A stretch of DNA of 64,000 nt from Natronogracilivirga saccharolytica (GCF_017921895.1 NZ_JAFIDN010000001.1:517072-581071); one strand, 5' to 3'; shown: positions 19,069 to 27,599, counted from the first letter of the stretch. Notes: generated by a model from the sequence alone, not told the origin. Program-made: numbers and translations.

Positions 19069-19698
19069 ATGTCACGTATATATCCCGTCATCGATCAGCT
19101 CATCGATCAGTTCCTGGAAGAAGAAGATCACATTCCGCAGTCGCGTCAGCACATTATTGAGGATCTGGTGAAAAATATCAGGGACGTGCAGAAGTCAAAA
19201 GAGCCGGTTAGGCTGAACTTTATTTGCACCCACAACTCAAGGCGCAGTCAAATGGCCCAGATCTGGGCACATGCACTCGCTCATTCCTTTCAGATTCCCA
19301 GTGTTGAGTGTTACTCGGGGGGCACTGAAGTAACGGCATTCCACCCCAATGCTATTCGTGCCATGAAAACGCTCGGATTTCAGATCACGCCCGAAACTCC
19401 GTCTTCAAACGGTCCCAATCCGCGCTGGCATGTTTCTGCCGGATCCAACCTGACCGAACTGGTCTGCTATTCCAAAAAAATTGAAGACAGCATCGATCAG
19501 AGTCTTCCGTTTATAGCCGTAATGACCTGTTCGGATGCCGATCAGAACTGTCCGGTTGTACCTGGAGCACAGTCCCGGGCTGCCTTTACATTTGAAGATC
19601 CCAAAAGCACCGATGGCACGGACAAAGAACAGCAGGCTTATCTCAAAACAGCGGTCGGGATCGGAAGGGAGCTGACAAGTGTATTCAAGTCGTTGTAA
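19069..19698 (+). CDS. Low-molecular-weight protein-tyrosine-phosphatase / arsenate reductase-like protein
   Basis: 209 residues. The core (about 48-205) has the phosphatase loop C-x5-R at Cys53-Arg59 (FICTHNSRRSQMAQ), the hallmark of the LMW-PTP / ArsC fold; the second half carries a TCSDADQNCPVVPGA segment with two cysteines that in arsenate-reductase relatives can shuttle disulfides. The ~45-residue helical N-terminus is extra relative to a minimal LMW-PTP. Substrate (phosphotyrosine or arsenate) cannot be settled from sequence, and no ars genes are near. It diverges from the HtrA gene across 266 bp and converges on hsp20. Confidence 0.8.
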   Translation: MSRIYPVIDQLIDQFLEEEDHIPQSRQHIIEDLVKNIRDVQKSKEPVRLNFICTHNSRRSQMAQIWAHALAHSFQIPSVECYSGGTEVTAFHPNAIRAMKTLGFQITPETPSSNGPNPRWHVSAGSNLTELVCYSKKIEDSIDQSLPFIAVMTCSDADQNCPVVPGAQSRAAFTFEDPKSTDGTDKEQQAYLKTAVGIGRELTSVFKSL

Positions 19699-19763
19699 GC
19701 TTTGGGACACATCATTATGACTGATGTTCGCCATATCCGGATACATTTGTACGGCTGCCATCC

Positions 19764-19806
19764 AAAAAAATGCCCGGCAAGGGCACTGTTTCAACCCCGG
19801 CCGGGC
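19764..19806 (-). terminator. Rho-independent terminator of hsp20
   Basis: On the minus strand GCCCGGC and GCCGGGC pair perfectly, with an inner GGGGTTG/CAGTGCCC partial pairing in the loop, followed by ATTTTTTT; it lies ~40 bp after the hsp20 stop. Confidence 0.75.
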
Positions 19807-19843
19807 CTCGTACCACACGACATGATGACAAGCATCTCAATGT

Positions 19844-20284
19844 TTACTTAACCTTGATCTGCTTGTTCACCTGCTTTTCCTTCTTCTCGATATCCAGCTT
19901 AAGGATACCATCTTCGAAACGTGCATCAATTTTGTCCTGATTGATGTTGTTCGGAAGCATGATGGAACGCTCGAACTGTCCGTAACGGGTTTCACGGACA
20001 TGATGCTTGGTATCCTTGTTTTCGGTTTCTTCCTTACGCTCACCGGAAATGGTCAGACGACGATCCTGCAGATCAATATTGATATCGTCTTTCTTCATTC
20101 CGGGCAGCGCAGCCTGAACATGATAGTGACTGTCGGTCTCGGAAATATCGATGCTCGGCGCATAAAGCCGGCCGCTGTCACTGGTCACTACATCATTGAA
20201 AAACTCATCCAGAATGCTGGAAAAGGTGCGCGGTACTCCTGCTCTTTCAAATTCTTGCATTGGGTTATACTTTGTGATAGCCAT
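19844..20284 (-). CDS. Small heat-shock protein (Hsp20 / alpha-crystallin family)
   Basis: A 146-residue holdase that binds unfolding proteins and hands them to DnaK/ClpB. The alpha-crystallin domain spans about residues 40-135 (APSIDISETDSHYHVQAALPGMKKDDINI, then ERSIMLPNNINQDKIDARFEDGILKLDIEK), followed by a short C-terminal tail IKVK. A near-perfect ribosome site (GGAGGT, 20289-20294) precedes the ATG. Upstream there is a strong sigma-54 type -24/-12 element and three TGTC/GACA inverted repeats, so expression is likely activator-dependent. It has its own terminator and is probably monocistronic. Confidence 0.96.
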   Translation of the reverse strand: MAITKYNPMQEFERAGVPRTFSSILDEFFNDVVTSDSGRLYAPSIDISETDSHYHVQAALPGMKKDDINIDLQDRRLTISGERKEETENKDTKHHVRETRYGQFERSIMLPNNINQDKIDARFEDGILKLDIEKKEKQVNKQIKVK

Positions 20285-20337
20285 AGCTACCTCCTTTTTT
20301 AAGGTTCATGGTTAACTCCTGTTTTCACCATGAACTA

Positions 20338-20355
20338 TTGCAAAAGGCGTACCAA
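20338..20355 (-). promoter_or_regulatory. Sigma-54 type -24/-12 promoter of hsp20
   Basis: Minus-strand TTGGTACGCCTTTTGCAA matches the consensus TTGGCACG-N4-TTGCA with one departure (T for C) and exact GG-N10-GC spacing. The expected start is near 20328, ~44 nt before the ATG. Confidence 0.65.
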
Positions 20356-20366
20356 CCCATGCCATC

Positions 20367-20453
20367 TGTCATTTTTGACAAGTTTTGTGTTATGCATGTC
20401 ATACAGATCTGTTAAAAATGACAGAACCCTTCGGTTGATTTGTCATTAAGACA
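20367..20453. promoter_or_regulatory. Three TGTC/GACA inverted repeats, candidate activator sites of hsp20
   Basis: TGTCATTTTTGACA (20367-20380), TGTTAAAAATGACA (20410-20423) and TGTCATTAAGACA (20441-20453) lie about 40-125 bp upstream of the predicted start, the range used by sigma-54 enhancer-binding proteins. Outer half-sites (TGACA 20473, TGTCA 20484) continue the pattern. A similar site precedes dnaK. Confidence 0.55.
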
Positions 20454-20493
20454 ATTCCGGGGCCGGAACGGATGACAGATATGTGTCAGAATT

Positions 20494-21867
20494 TCAGCGG
20501 TCCTGCCAGGTTGCCTTCCACTCCTTTGTAATCAGAAATGCCATCTCTAGACTCTGCTGATAATTCAGGCGCGGATCACAAAATGTCTTGTAATTGCGCT
20601 TGAGTCCGTCAGCACGAAGATTGTTCGCACCTCCGACACATTCGGTAACGTTGTCACCGGTCAGCTCCAAATGGACGCCGCCGAGAAAGGTGCCCTCACT
20701 CCGGTGTACGGCAAATGTTTGCTTGATTTCGGTCAGAATATCGTCAAAACTTCTGGTTTTGATATTTTCGTCCGTGGCATACGTATTGCCATGCATGGGG
20801 TCGCAGCTCCAGATCACACTCAGTCCGGCACGCTCAACGGTGCGGATCAGTTCCGGCAGCATGGATTCGACATTGTCTTTACCCATGCGGGTGATCAGAG
20901 TGACCTTTCCCTCCGTATTTTCGGGATTGAGCTTTTCAATAAGCCGCACAACCTCCTCACTTTCGAACGGAGGTCCGACCTTGATCCCGATCGGATTGCG
21001 AATTCCGCGGAAATATTCAACATGGGCGCCTTCAAGGTCGCGGGTCCGGTTGCCCAGCCACGGCATATGCGTGCTCAGATTATACCAGCCCTTGTTATGA
21101 GGAACCTGCTGAGTCTGCGCCGAATCATAGTACAGATTGAGTGCCTCATGAGATGTGTGAACCCGTACCTGTTTGAGGGCATCGATTTTGTGATTGGAAA
21201 TGGTTTCTACGAAACGGACGGCATTGGTGATCGATTTGACCATCGACTCGTACTCCTTGTAGTACTTGTTCCGCCGCATGAAATCGAGCTCCCAGTATTC
21301 CGGATGGTTAAGGTTGGCAAAACCCTTTCCTTCCGTCAGCGAACGAATGAAATTCAGGGTCAATGCCGAAAGCTTGTATCCTTCCAGTAGCCGCTTGGGA
21401 TTGGTCATCCGCGCCTCTTCGTCCTGCTCAAACTTGTTGAAAAGATCACCACGGTAGGATGGCAGCTCCTGTCCGGCCACTTTTTCCATGGGTTTGGATC
21501 TGGGCTTGGCATACTGCCCTGCGATTCTGCCCACCCGCACGACCGGTATGTTCATTTCGTGAATCAGGATAAAACTCATCTGAAGCAGGACCTTAAGCAG
21601 GCTCACCGTCTGAGGGGCATTGCAGTTGTCAAAGACCTCGGCACAGTCTCCACCCTGCAACAAAAACGCTTTGCCGCGGGATGCCAGAGCCAGTTGATCA
21701 CGCAAATCTTCCACCTCCCATGAATTGACCAGAGGCGGGTAGCTTTTCAGTTCCTTATAGACCTGTTTCAGGAGTTTCTGATTGCTATACTCCGGGATTT
21801 GTTTAATGGGATGGGATTGCCAGGAGGTCGGGCTCCAGTTTTTCGAACTTGTTTGTTCCACAGTCAA
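20494..21867 (-). CDS. 3-deoxy-7-phosphoheptulonate synthase, class II
   Basis: Condenses PEP and erythrose 4-phosphate to DAHP, the first step of the shikimate pathway. The 457-residue protein is the class II (plant/mycobacterial) form: NWSPTSW near the N-terminus, QGGDCAE with metal-ligand Cys75, RVGRIAGQYAKPRS, the CDPMHGNTY segment with a metal-ligand His, GGVHLELTG with the Glu and a C-terminal CDPRLNYQQ with the Asp. All four expected metal ligands are visible. The pathway's later enzyme gene aroA is in this window at 39.4 kb but not linked. The start is the ATG at 21867; the next gene upstream is B with its terminator between. Confidence 0.96.
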   Translation of the reverse strand: MTVEQTSSKNWSPTSWQSHPIKQIPEYSNQKLLKQVYKELKSYPPLVNSWEVEDLRDQLALASRGKAFLLQGGDCAEVFDNCNAPQTVSLLKVLLQMSFILIHEMNIPVVRVGRIAGQYAKPRSKPMEKVAGQELPSYRGDLFNKFEQDEEARMTNPKRLLEGYKLSALTLNFIRSLTEGKGFANLNHPEYWELDFMRRNKYYKEYESMVKSITNAVRFVETISNHKIDALKQVRVHTSHEALNLYYDSAQTQQVPHNKGWYNLSTHMPWLGNRTRDLEGAHVEYFRGIRNPIGIKVGPPFESEEVVRLIEKLNPENTEGKVTLITRMGKDNVESMLPELIRTVERAGLSVIWSCDPMHGNTYATDENIKTRSFDDILTEIKQTFAVHRSEGTFLGGVHLELTGDNVTECVGGANNLRADGLKRNYKTFCDPRLNYQQSLEMAFLITKEWKATWQDR

Positions 21868-22040
21868 ATATACTTCAATTTGGTGTAAATATATAATATA
21901 ACTGTGATAAGTGAGAAATAACAGCCCGTAAATTCATCTTTCTCCCCGGACTTCTCAAATACTAATGAAAAAGGGTGTGACCCTGCAAACAGGACCACGC
22001 ACTCAGTAAGATAACCGGGCTTATCTCCGGTAACGGGATG

Positions 22041-23335
22041 CATAGCGAAGCTGACCAGAAAAAAAGGGTGCTCCCCGAAGGAAGCACCCTTTTTTATTTG
22101 CTGCTATGATTGTGCTGCTGTGAATGATCCTACTTCACCAGCATCAGCTGTTTGGACTGTACGAAGTCACCGGCCTGCATGCGGTAGATATACACGCCGC
22201 TTGCCAGACGGGTGGCATCGAACTCAACCGTGTGAACACCTGCTTCACGCGATTCATTGACCAGGGTAGCCACACGCTGTCCGGTCACATCATACACTTC
22301 CAGAGTCACATTGGCCGACTCGGGAACCTGATAGCGGATCGTGGTTACCGGGTTGAACGGGTTCGGGTAGTTCTGGTCGAGTCCGAACTCGGTCGGAACG
22401 TCGCTCAGCTGCTCTCCGCTGGTCGGCTGCTCGCCCCATACGTCGTTGACTACCTTGTCATCATCAACTGTAATCATGCGGTTGGGGTCGCCCGGCCATT
22501 CACTGTTATCCCAATCCGGTTCGTCTTCCACCATGAAGTACTTGTACTCGTAATCTCCGGCTTCAGCGTACAGGGTAACCGTATAGATGTTTTCGTCATC
22601 CTCGGATGCGAACATACGGTAGCGCGGGTTGCTGCCCGGCTCCTGCCACTCCGGAGTGTTAATGCCTCCGGCAAGATAGACATGGTTTTCGTCCGGATCG
22701 AAGCCCTGAACTCCGCCCATATCAACGTTGAACTCTACGCGATACTGATCTTCGAGCGGTTCAAAGTCGTCGGTGAAGAACGGGAAGACCTGGGTGTCCT
22801 CGTTGAACTGACCCATGGTTCCGCTGACATGGAATACCGCCGGCGGCATGGGCTGTCCGTTATGATCATCTCCCCACGGGGTATTGTTGCGGGCCAGACG
22901 AACCACAAAGGTGTCGGCTTCGGCTTCGCTGGTTACACGCACATTCACACCGCTTCCTTCTGCAACCGGGTCGCCGGGAAGCGGCCAGTTGTCCAGATCT
23001 TCTTCGATAATGTACATGTCGCGCAGCTGCACGCGCATACCCTGATACTCCGAGTCGTCCCGCATGTCTTCGCCGTCGATGGCGACCGCCTCGGGCAGAT
23101 CGTTGCCGGAGCTGGTGATCTCGTATTCCATCACCTCGATGTTGCGCTGGTTGTTGAATGTTTCCATTTCACCCATGATGATGATGCTGTCACCGGGCTG
23201 GGCATAAACGCCGCTCTGGGCTCCGCCATCACTGAAGTCGGTCACATTCAGCCCGCCCGTTTCATCCTGGATGAAGTAGTCGGCCACACCGAATCCGAAG
23301 TCAGTGGAGTTAACAATGCCCTTGACAACTACAAT
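22041..23335 (-). repeat. Long inverted repeat, copy 2
   Basis: Inverted partner of 10553-11841. It covers the last ~400 codons of gene B and its terminator. Together the two copies flank ~10.2 kb containing purU, clpB, cbpA, htrA, the phosphatase, hsp20 and the DAHP synthase. Confidence 0.9.
22059..22096 (-). terminator. Rho-independent terminator of gene B
   Basis: On the minus strand GGGTGCTTCC-TTCG-GGGAGCACCC followed by seven Ts; a duplicate of the terminator behind protein A. Confidence 0.9.
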
Positions 23336-25486
23336 ACTTCCGATTTCAAGACTGCGCGCCTGGGCGATGGAAATCATGTCCATTTCCCCGCGCTCCAGAT
23401 CGATGGCAAACGGTGCATCCGCAAATACCACGTCATCATCGACTTCAGCGGTAACGGTCCAGTCTGCTTCCAGGACATCACCAATTTCCACGCCATTGTC
23501 ATCAAGAAGCTGGTCGATGTCCCCTATGGTAAGGGTGATGCGGGTGTCTTCACCGTCATTGTCAGCAGGAAGACTTGCAATCGGATCGTCGAACTCGCCG
23601 CCGCGCACATCGAGATGCCAGGTATAGGTCACGGCCTCATCCGATTCAGCTGTCTCCCAGGTAATTTCCACCTCATCGGAAGGCTCTCCGGCAACCAGCA
23701 GTTCGGCTCCGTCTTCCGGACTAAGCAGGGCAAACGATGCGATGGCGCTTTCAACATAGTTTTCCGTAACAATGATGTCACCTGCGACATCAAATTTGGA
23801 TGTGTCTACCAGCGTGTCATCATCATGGCCGAGCAGATCGACCAGCAGATCGCCTCCCACCGAGACAGCACCTTCGTCAAGGTCATCGGTATCCACTTCT
23901 CCGGTCTCATCAATAAGTATTCTCAGATTGTTGCTGACCGTGAAGTCCGACTCATCCATGTCTGCGATGCCGCCGTCACGAATGTCGAACAAGGCATAGC
24001 CGTCCACCTGGAATTGCGAGTCGTCGAAGTCAAATTCGCCGTCTTCCAGCAGAAATACGTACAGGTTGCCGCGGACCGTAACTTCAGCGTCATCAACATC
24101 GATGTTTTCATCACCGTCTGCCTCGTGTTTGGTCAGGGTAACGATAAAGTCACCACCCACTTCGATAGTGGCGTTGTCTCCGTCAATCTCGCCGTCGCCG
24201 TCAGCACCTTCGGGACGATGGTGGCTCAGGTGAAAGTCGTTGCCGATGGTGACAACGGCTTCGCCAAACTCAAAGTCCTCAACGCTGTTGATATCCACAG
24301 TCAGATCACCCTGAACTGTAAATACCGACTCGTCCATATCAACAATTCCACCGTCTGTCATAGTGATTTCAGCATAGCCGTCTACTGTGAACTCAGAGCC
24401 GTCGAAATCAAATTCACCATTATTTTCGGCAAATATGTAGAGGTTGCCTCCCACATTGAAGATTCCGTCATCAACGTCGATGTTTTCGTCTCCGTCGGGA
24501 AGTTCCTTGGAAAGGCGGACGATAGCATCGCCTCCGGTGGTTATGACGGCATCATCGATATCAATTTCGCCTTCTCCGTCGCCGTCGTCATGGCCTTCTT
24601 CAGGACGATGGTGGGTCAGGTCAAAGGATCCGCCGATATCAAGGATGACATCGTTGAATTCGAAATCACCGGTACTTTCCATATCCACTATGAAATCGCC
24701 GTTAATGGTGATTTCACGGGTAAAGTCATCGTCACCGTCTTCTCCCTGTTCATCGCGGAATCGCGGATTGCCATCCTCGCGGACATGAACGTACAGGTTG
24801 TAAAGTTCCGGGACGACGATTTCGTAATCCGAGTTGCCGTCATGCACGCGGTGCTCAAGAGTTCCGGTGAGTTCATAGGAACCGGACTCTCCGTCCAGTT
24901 CGATGTCATCACCTACAATGAACGTGTTGCCGTTATCTCGGAACATGGCATTACCGCTGAAGTCAGCACTGAAATTGTTATATGACTGCAGGACGGGGCC
25001 GCTGGCACCGGATGTAGCAAGGTCCAGTGTACCTTCGCTTTTTTCCAGGTCAATATTATAAGCCAAAAACCAGGAATCCTCGCCGGCTGTGATGGTCTGA
25101 TCGCCATCCTCTTCCATTTCCAGGCTCCATACATCACCGGGATCATCGTACTGCCATGTCAGATCACCACTGAGCGTAATATCACCGTGGACGATCACAT
25201 CGCCTCCTGCATTATCGGTAAATACGACCGTAGTACCATCAAAGGAAACGTTCTGCTCAAAGATGATATCTTCATCAGTGTCAATGGTCAGCGTGATATC
25301 ACCAAAGGTAACATCTTCATCGTAAACCGTTTCATCACTGAGGGTTACATCATCATTGGCATGGGCATTCAGCGGCCAGAAGACAAGTGCCAGCACAAGC
25401 ACCATCGAAGTGCCTGCAAGCACACTTCGAACGCTGTTTCGCCGTAGTTTTAAAAATTTGGATTGTAGCGTTTCGACGTGTTTCAT
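22130..25486 (-). CDS. Secreted mosaic protein B: acidic beta-solenoid plus the C-terminal modules of protein A
   Basis: 1118 residues. After an N-terminal signal segment (about 18-43, ending NAHA) comes a repetitive Asp/Glu-rich region (about 50-575), with short strands alternating with phrases such as ENIDVDD, GEFDFDGSEF and GGIVDMDES; it contains two ~125-residue superrepeats and probably folds as a right-handed beta-solenoid. Then a SusE-like Ig domain (about 584-705), an OB-fold (about 709-917), a CBM20-like E-set (about 918-1020) and the QNYPNPFNP sorting domain (about 1030-1118), implying type IX secretion. The solenoid is a close copy of gene C; everything from ~residue 718 on is nearly identical to protein A. 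Function is unknown; the acidic loops could bind Ca2+. Confidence 0.85.
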   Translation of the reverse strand: MKHVETLQSKFLKLRRNSVRSVLAGTSMVLVLALVFWPLNAHANDDVTLSDETVYDEDVTFGDITLTIDTDEDIIFEQNVSFDGTTVVFTDNAGGDVIVHGDITLSGDLTWQYDDPGDVWSLEMEEDGDQTITAGEDSWFLAYNIDLEKSEGTLDLATSGASGPVLQSYNNFSADFSGNAMFRDNGNTFIVGDDIELDGESGSYELTGTLEHRVHDGNSDYEIVVPELYNLYVHVREDGNPRFRDEQGEDGDDDFTREITINGDFIVDMESTGDFEFNDVILDIGGSFDLTHHRPEEGHDDGDGEGEIDIDDAVITTGGDAIVRLSKELPDGDENIDVDDGIFNVGGNLYIFAENNGEFDFDGSEFTVDGYAEITMTDGGIVDMDESVFTVQGDLTVDINSVEDFEFGEAVVTIGNDFHLSHHRPEGADGDGEIDGDNATIEVGGDFIVTLTKHEADGDENIDVDDAEVTVRGNLYVFLLEDGEFDFDDSQFQVDGYALFDIRDGGIADMDESDFTVSNNLRILIDETGEVDTDDLDEGAVSVGGDLLVDLLGHDDDTLVDTSKFDVAGDIIVTENYVESAIASFALLSPEDGAELLVAGEPSDEVEITWETAESDEAVTYTWHLDVRGGEFDDPIASLPADNDGEDTRITLTIGDIDQLLDDNGVEIGDVLEADWTVTAEVDDDVVFADAPFAIDLERGEMDMISIAQARSLEIGSIVVVKGIVNSTDFGFGVADYFIQDETGGLNVTDFSDGGAQSGVYAQPGDSIIIMGEMETFNNQRNIEVMEYEITSSGNDLPEAVAIDGEDMRDDSEYQGMRVQLRDMYIIEEDLDNWPLPGDPVAEGSGVNVRVTSEAEADTFVVRLARNNTPWGDDHNGQPMPPAVFHVSGTMGQFNEDTQVFPFFTDDFEPLEDQYRVEFNVDMGGVQGFDPDENHVYLAGGINTPEWQEPGSNPRYRMFASEDDENIYTVTLYAEAGDYEYKYFMVEDEPDWDNSEWPGDPNRMITVDDDKVVNDVWGEQPTSGEQLSDVPTEFGLDQNYPNPFNPVTTIRYQVPESANVTLEVYDVTGQRVATLVNESREAGVHTVEFDATRLASGVYIYRMQAGDFVQSKQLMLVK
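23780..25306 (-). repeat. Direct repeat of the solenoid region, copy in gene B
   Basis: About 1.5 kb closely similar to 25899-27422 in the same orientation, offset about 2.12 kb, with long identical stretches (for example around 23930-24060 against 26050-26180). Confidence 0.85.
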
Positions 25487-25580
25487 ATTAATCGATTGTT
25501 TAGTTATGGGTGGCTGTTCTTAATAAATATATTTTCGGGATGCCGGAATATTGGAGCATAGGAATACTGTCATAAGCGGA

Positions 25581-27599
25581 TTACTTGACCAGTGTCATGG
25601 TCCGCATAAGACTCTGTTCACCACTTTGAAGCCGGTAGATATAGATTCCGCTGCTCATTCTCTCTGCGTCCCAGCTGACTTCATGCCGGCCCGCATCATG
25701 TGTCTCGTCAACCAGGACGCGTACTTTGCGGCCCAGGACATCATACACTGTCAGCGTGACATGCATGCTTCTTTGCAGCTCATAAGTTATGACAGTAGAT
25801 GAGTTGAAAGGATTCGGATAGTTTTGTTCAAGAGAGAGTTTTTCAGGGATATCTTTTGTTTCTTCAGCAGTTACGGCATTATCAGTAATAATTATCTCTC
25901 CCGCAACATCAAATTTGGATGTGTCTACCAGCGTGTCATCATCGTGCCCGATAAGATCGATCAGCAGATCGCCTCCCACCGACACAGCTCCTTCATCAAG
26001 ATCTTCGGTATCTACTACTCCGGTCTCATCGATCATTATCCTCAGATTGTTGTTGACCGTGAAGTCCGACTCATCCATGTCTGCGATGCCGCCGTCACGA
26101 ATGTCGAACAAGGCATAGCCGTCCACCTGGAATTGCGAGTCGTCGAAGTCAAATTCGCCGTCCTCCAGCAGAAATACGTACAGGTTGCCGCGGACCGTAA
26201 CTTCGGCGTCATCAACGTCGATATTTTCATCATCGTCGGCTTCGTGTTTAGTCAGCGTGACAATAAAGTCGCCGCCGATCTCAATAATGGCTTCATCGCC
26301 GTCAATCTCGCCGTCGCCGTCGGCACCTTCGGGACGATGGTGGGTCAGGTTAAAGTCACCGCCGATGCTGACAATGGCTTCGCCAAACTCAAAGTCCTCG
26401 ACGCTGTTGATATCCACAGTCAGATCACCCTGCACGGAAAACTCCGACTCGTCCATATCAACAATCCCTCCGTCGGTCATGGTGATTTCAGTATAGCCGT
26501 CGACCGTAAACTCAGAACCGTCGAAATCAAACTCACCGTTGTTTTCAGCAAAGATGTATAGATTGCCTCCCACATTGACGACTCCGTCATCCACATCAAT
26601 ATTCTCGTCTCCGTCGGGAAGGTCTTTGGAAAGGCGGACAATGACATCGCTTCCGGTGGTGATGACAGCATCATCGATATCAATTTCGCCTTCACCGTCG
26701 CCGTCGTCATGGCCTTCTTCAGGACGATGATGGGTCAGGTCAAAAGATCCGCCGATATCAAGGATGACATCATTGAATTCGAAATCGCCGGTGCCGTCCA
26801 TATCCACTATGAAATCGCCGTTAATAGTGATTTCGCGGGTAAAATCATCATCATCGCCTTCTCCCTGTTCATCGCGGAATCGCGGGTTGCCATCGCCGCG
26901 GACATGAACAAACAAATTATTAAGATCGGCAGCGACAGCTTCGTAATCCGAGTTGCCGTCATGCACGCGGTGCTCCAGTGTTCCGGTGAGATCATAAGAG
27001 TCCGCTTCACCGCGAATCCGGATGTCATCACCCACAATAAACCTGGTGGAGTTGTCGCGAAATATCGCCGCACCCGAGAAATCTGTCCGGAAATTATTGA
27101 GCACGCGAAGCACAGTTTCATCTTCCTGTTCTGAATGCAGTTCGAAATCACCGTTTTCTTTGTCCGCGCGGAAGTTGTATGCCAGCAGATAAGACCCGTT
27201 TCCGGCACTGACCGTCTGATTTCCGTCTTCCCGTACATCAAAGTTCCAGACATCGGATTCCGACGCGTATTCCCAGTCTGTGTCTGAAACTGTTATATCA
27301 CCGTGTACGATCAGGTTTCCCCCTGCATTTTGGGTAAATACGACCGTTGTTCCATCGAAGGTGACATTCTGTTCGAACACGACATCTTCATCAGTGTCAA
27401 TGGTCAGCGTGATATCACCAAATGTCTGATCGTCGCTGAAAGTCTCTGCACCGTCAATGGTTATATCCCCTGCCATCACTGAATTGGCAGATAACGTCAC
27501 ACCTGTAATAAACATGAGGACGTACAACAGTGGCAATTTGAAAGCGCTTCTGTAAGAACTAAAAATATTCCGGGTTGTTTCACTTGTATCTGTGTGCAT
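25581..27599 (-). CDS. Secreted acidic beta-solenoid protein C with type IX sorting domain
   Basis: 672 residues from the ATG at 27599; an in-frame TTG at 27665 would add 22 residues before the signal sequence and is less likely. Signal segment about 16-45 (LLYVLMFITGVTLSANSVMAG), then the same Asp/Glu-rich repeated region as gene B (about 50-570) including two HHRPEEG/HHRPEGAD turns, and a C-terminal sorting domain (about 583-672, EQNYPNPFNSSTVITYEL) that differs from that of A and B. It lacks the Ig, OB-fold and CBM20-like modules present in B. It lies 94 bp upstream of B on the same strand with no terminator between, so the two may be cotranscribed. Function is unknown. Confidence 0.83.
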   Translation of the reverse strand: MHTDTSETTRNIFSSYRSAFKLPLLYVLMFITGVTLSANSVMAGDITIDGAETFSDDQTFGDITLTIDTDEDVVFEQNVTFDGTTVVFTQNAGGNLIVHGDITVSDTDWEYASESDVWNFDVREDGNQTVSAGNGSYLLAYNFRADKENGDFELHSEQEDETVLRVLNNFRTDFSGAAIFRDNSTRFIVGDDIRIRGEADSYDLTGTLEHRVHDGNSDYEAVAADLNNLFVHVRGDGNPRFRDEQGEGDDDDFTREITINGDFIVDMDGTGDFEFNDVILDIGGSFDLTHHRPEEGHDDGDGEGEIDIDDAVITTGSDVIVRLSKDLPDGDENIDVDDGVVNVGGNLYIFAENNGEFDFDGSEFTVDGYTEITMTDGGIVDMDESEFSVQGDLTVDINSVEDFEFGEAIVSIGGDFNLTHHRPEGADGDGEIDGDEAIIEIGGDFIVTLTKHEADDDENIDVDDAEVTVRGNLYVFLLEDGEFDFDDSQFQVDGYALFDIRDGGIADMDESDFTVNNNLRIMIDETGVVDTEDLDEGAVSVGGDLLIDLIGHDDDTLVDTSKFDVAGEIIITDNAVTAEETKDIPEKLSLEQNYPNPFNSSTVITYELQRSMHVTLTVYDVLGRKVRVLVDETHDAGRHEVSWDAERMSSGIYIYRLQSGEQSLMRTMTLVK
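25899..27422 (-). repeat. Direct repeat of the solenoid region, copy in gene C
   Basis: Partner of 23780-25306. Recombination between the two copies would delete about 2.1 kb and leave one hybrid gene. Confidence 0.85.

Noticed and set aside
22124..24985. A 953-codon open frame on the plus strand, antisense to gene B
   Set aside because: It mirrors the repetitive Asp/Glu-codon bias of gene B, which rarely gives stops on the opposite strand; it has no signal peptide, family motif or ribosome site, and gene B has clear domains.
23780..27422. Regular repeats that could suggest a CRISPR array
   Set aside because: The repeats are in frame, encode Asp-rich solenoid turns, vary in length and have no uniform spacers.
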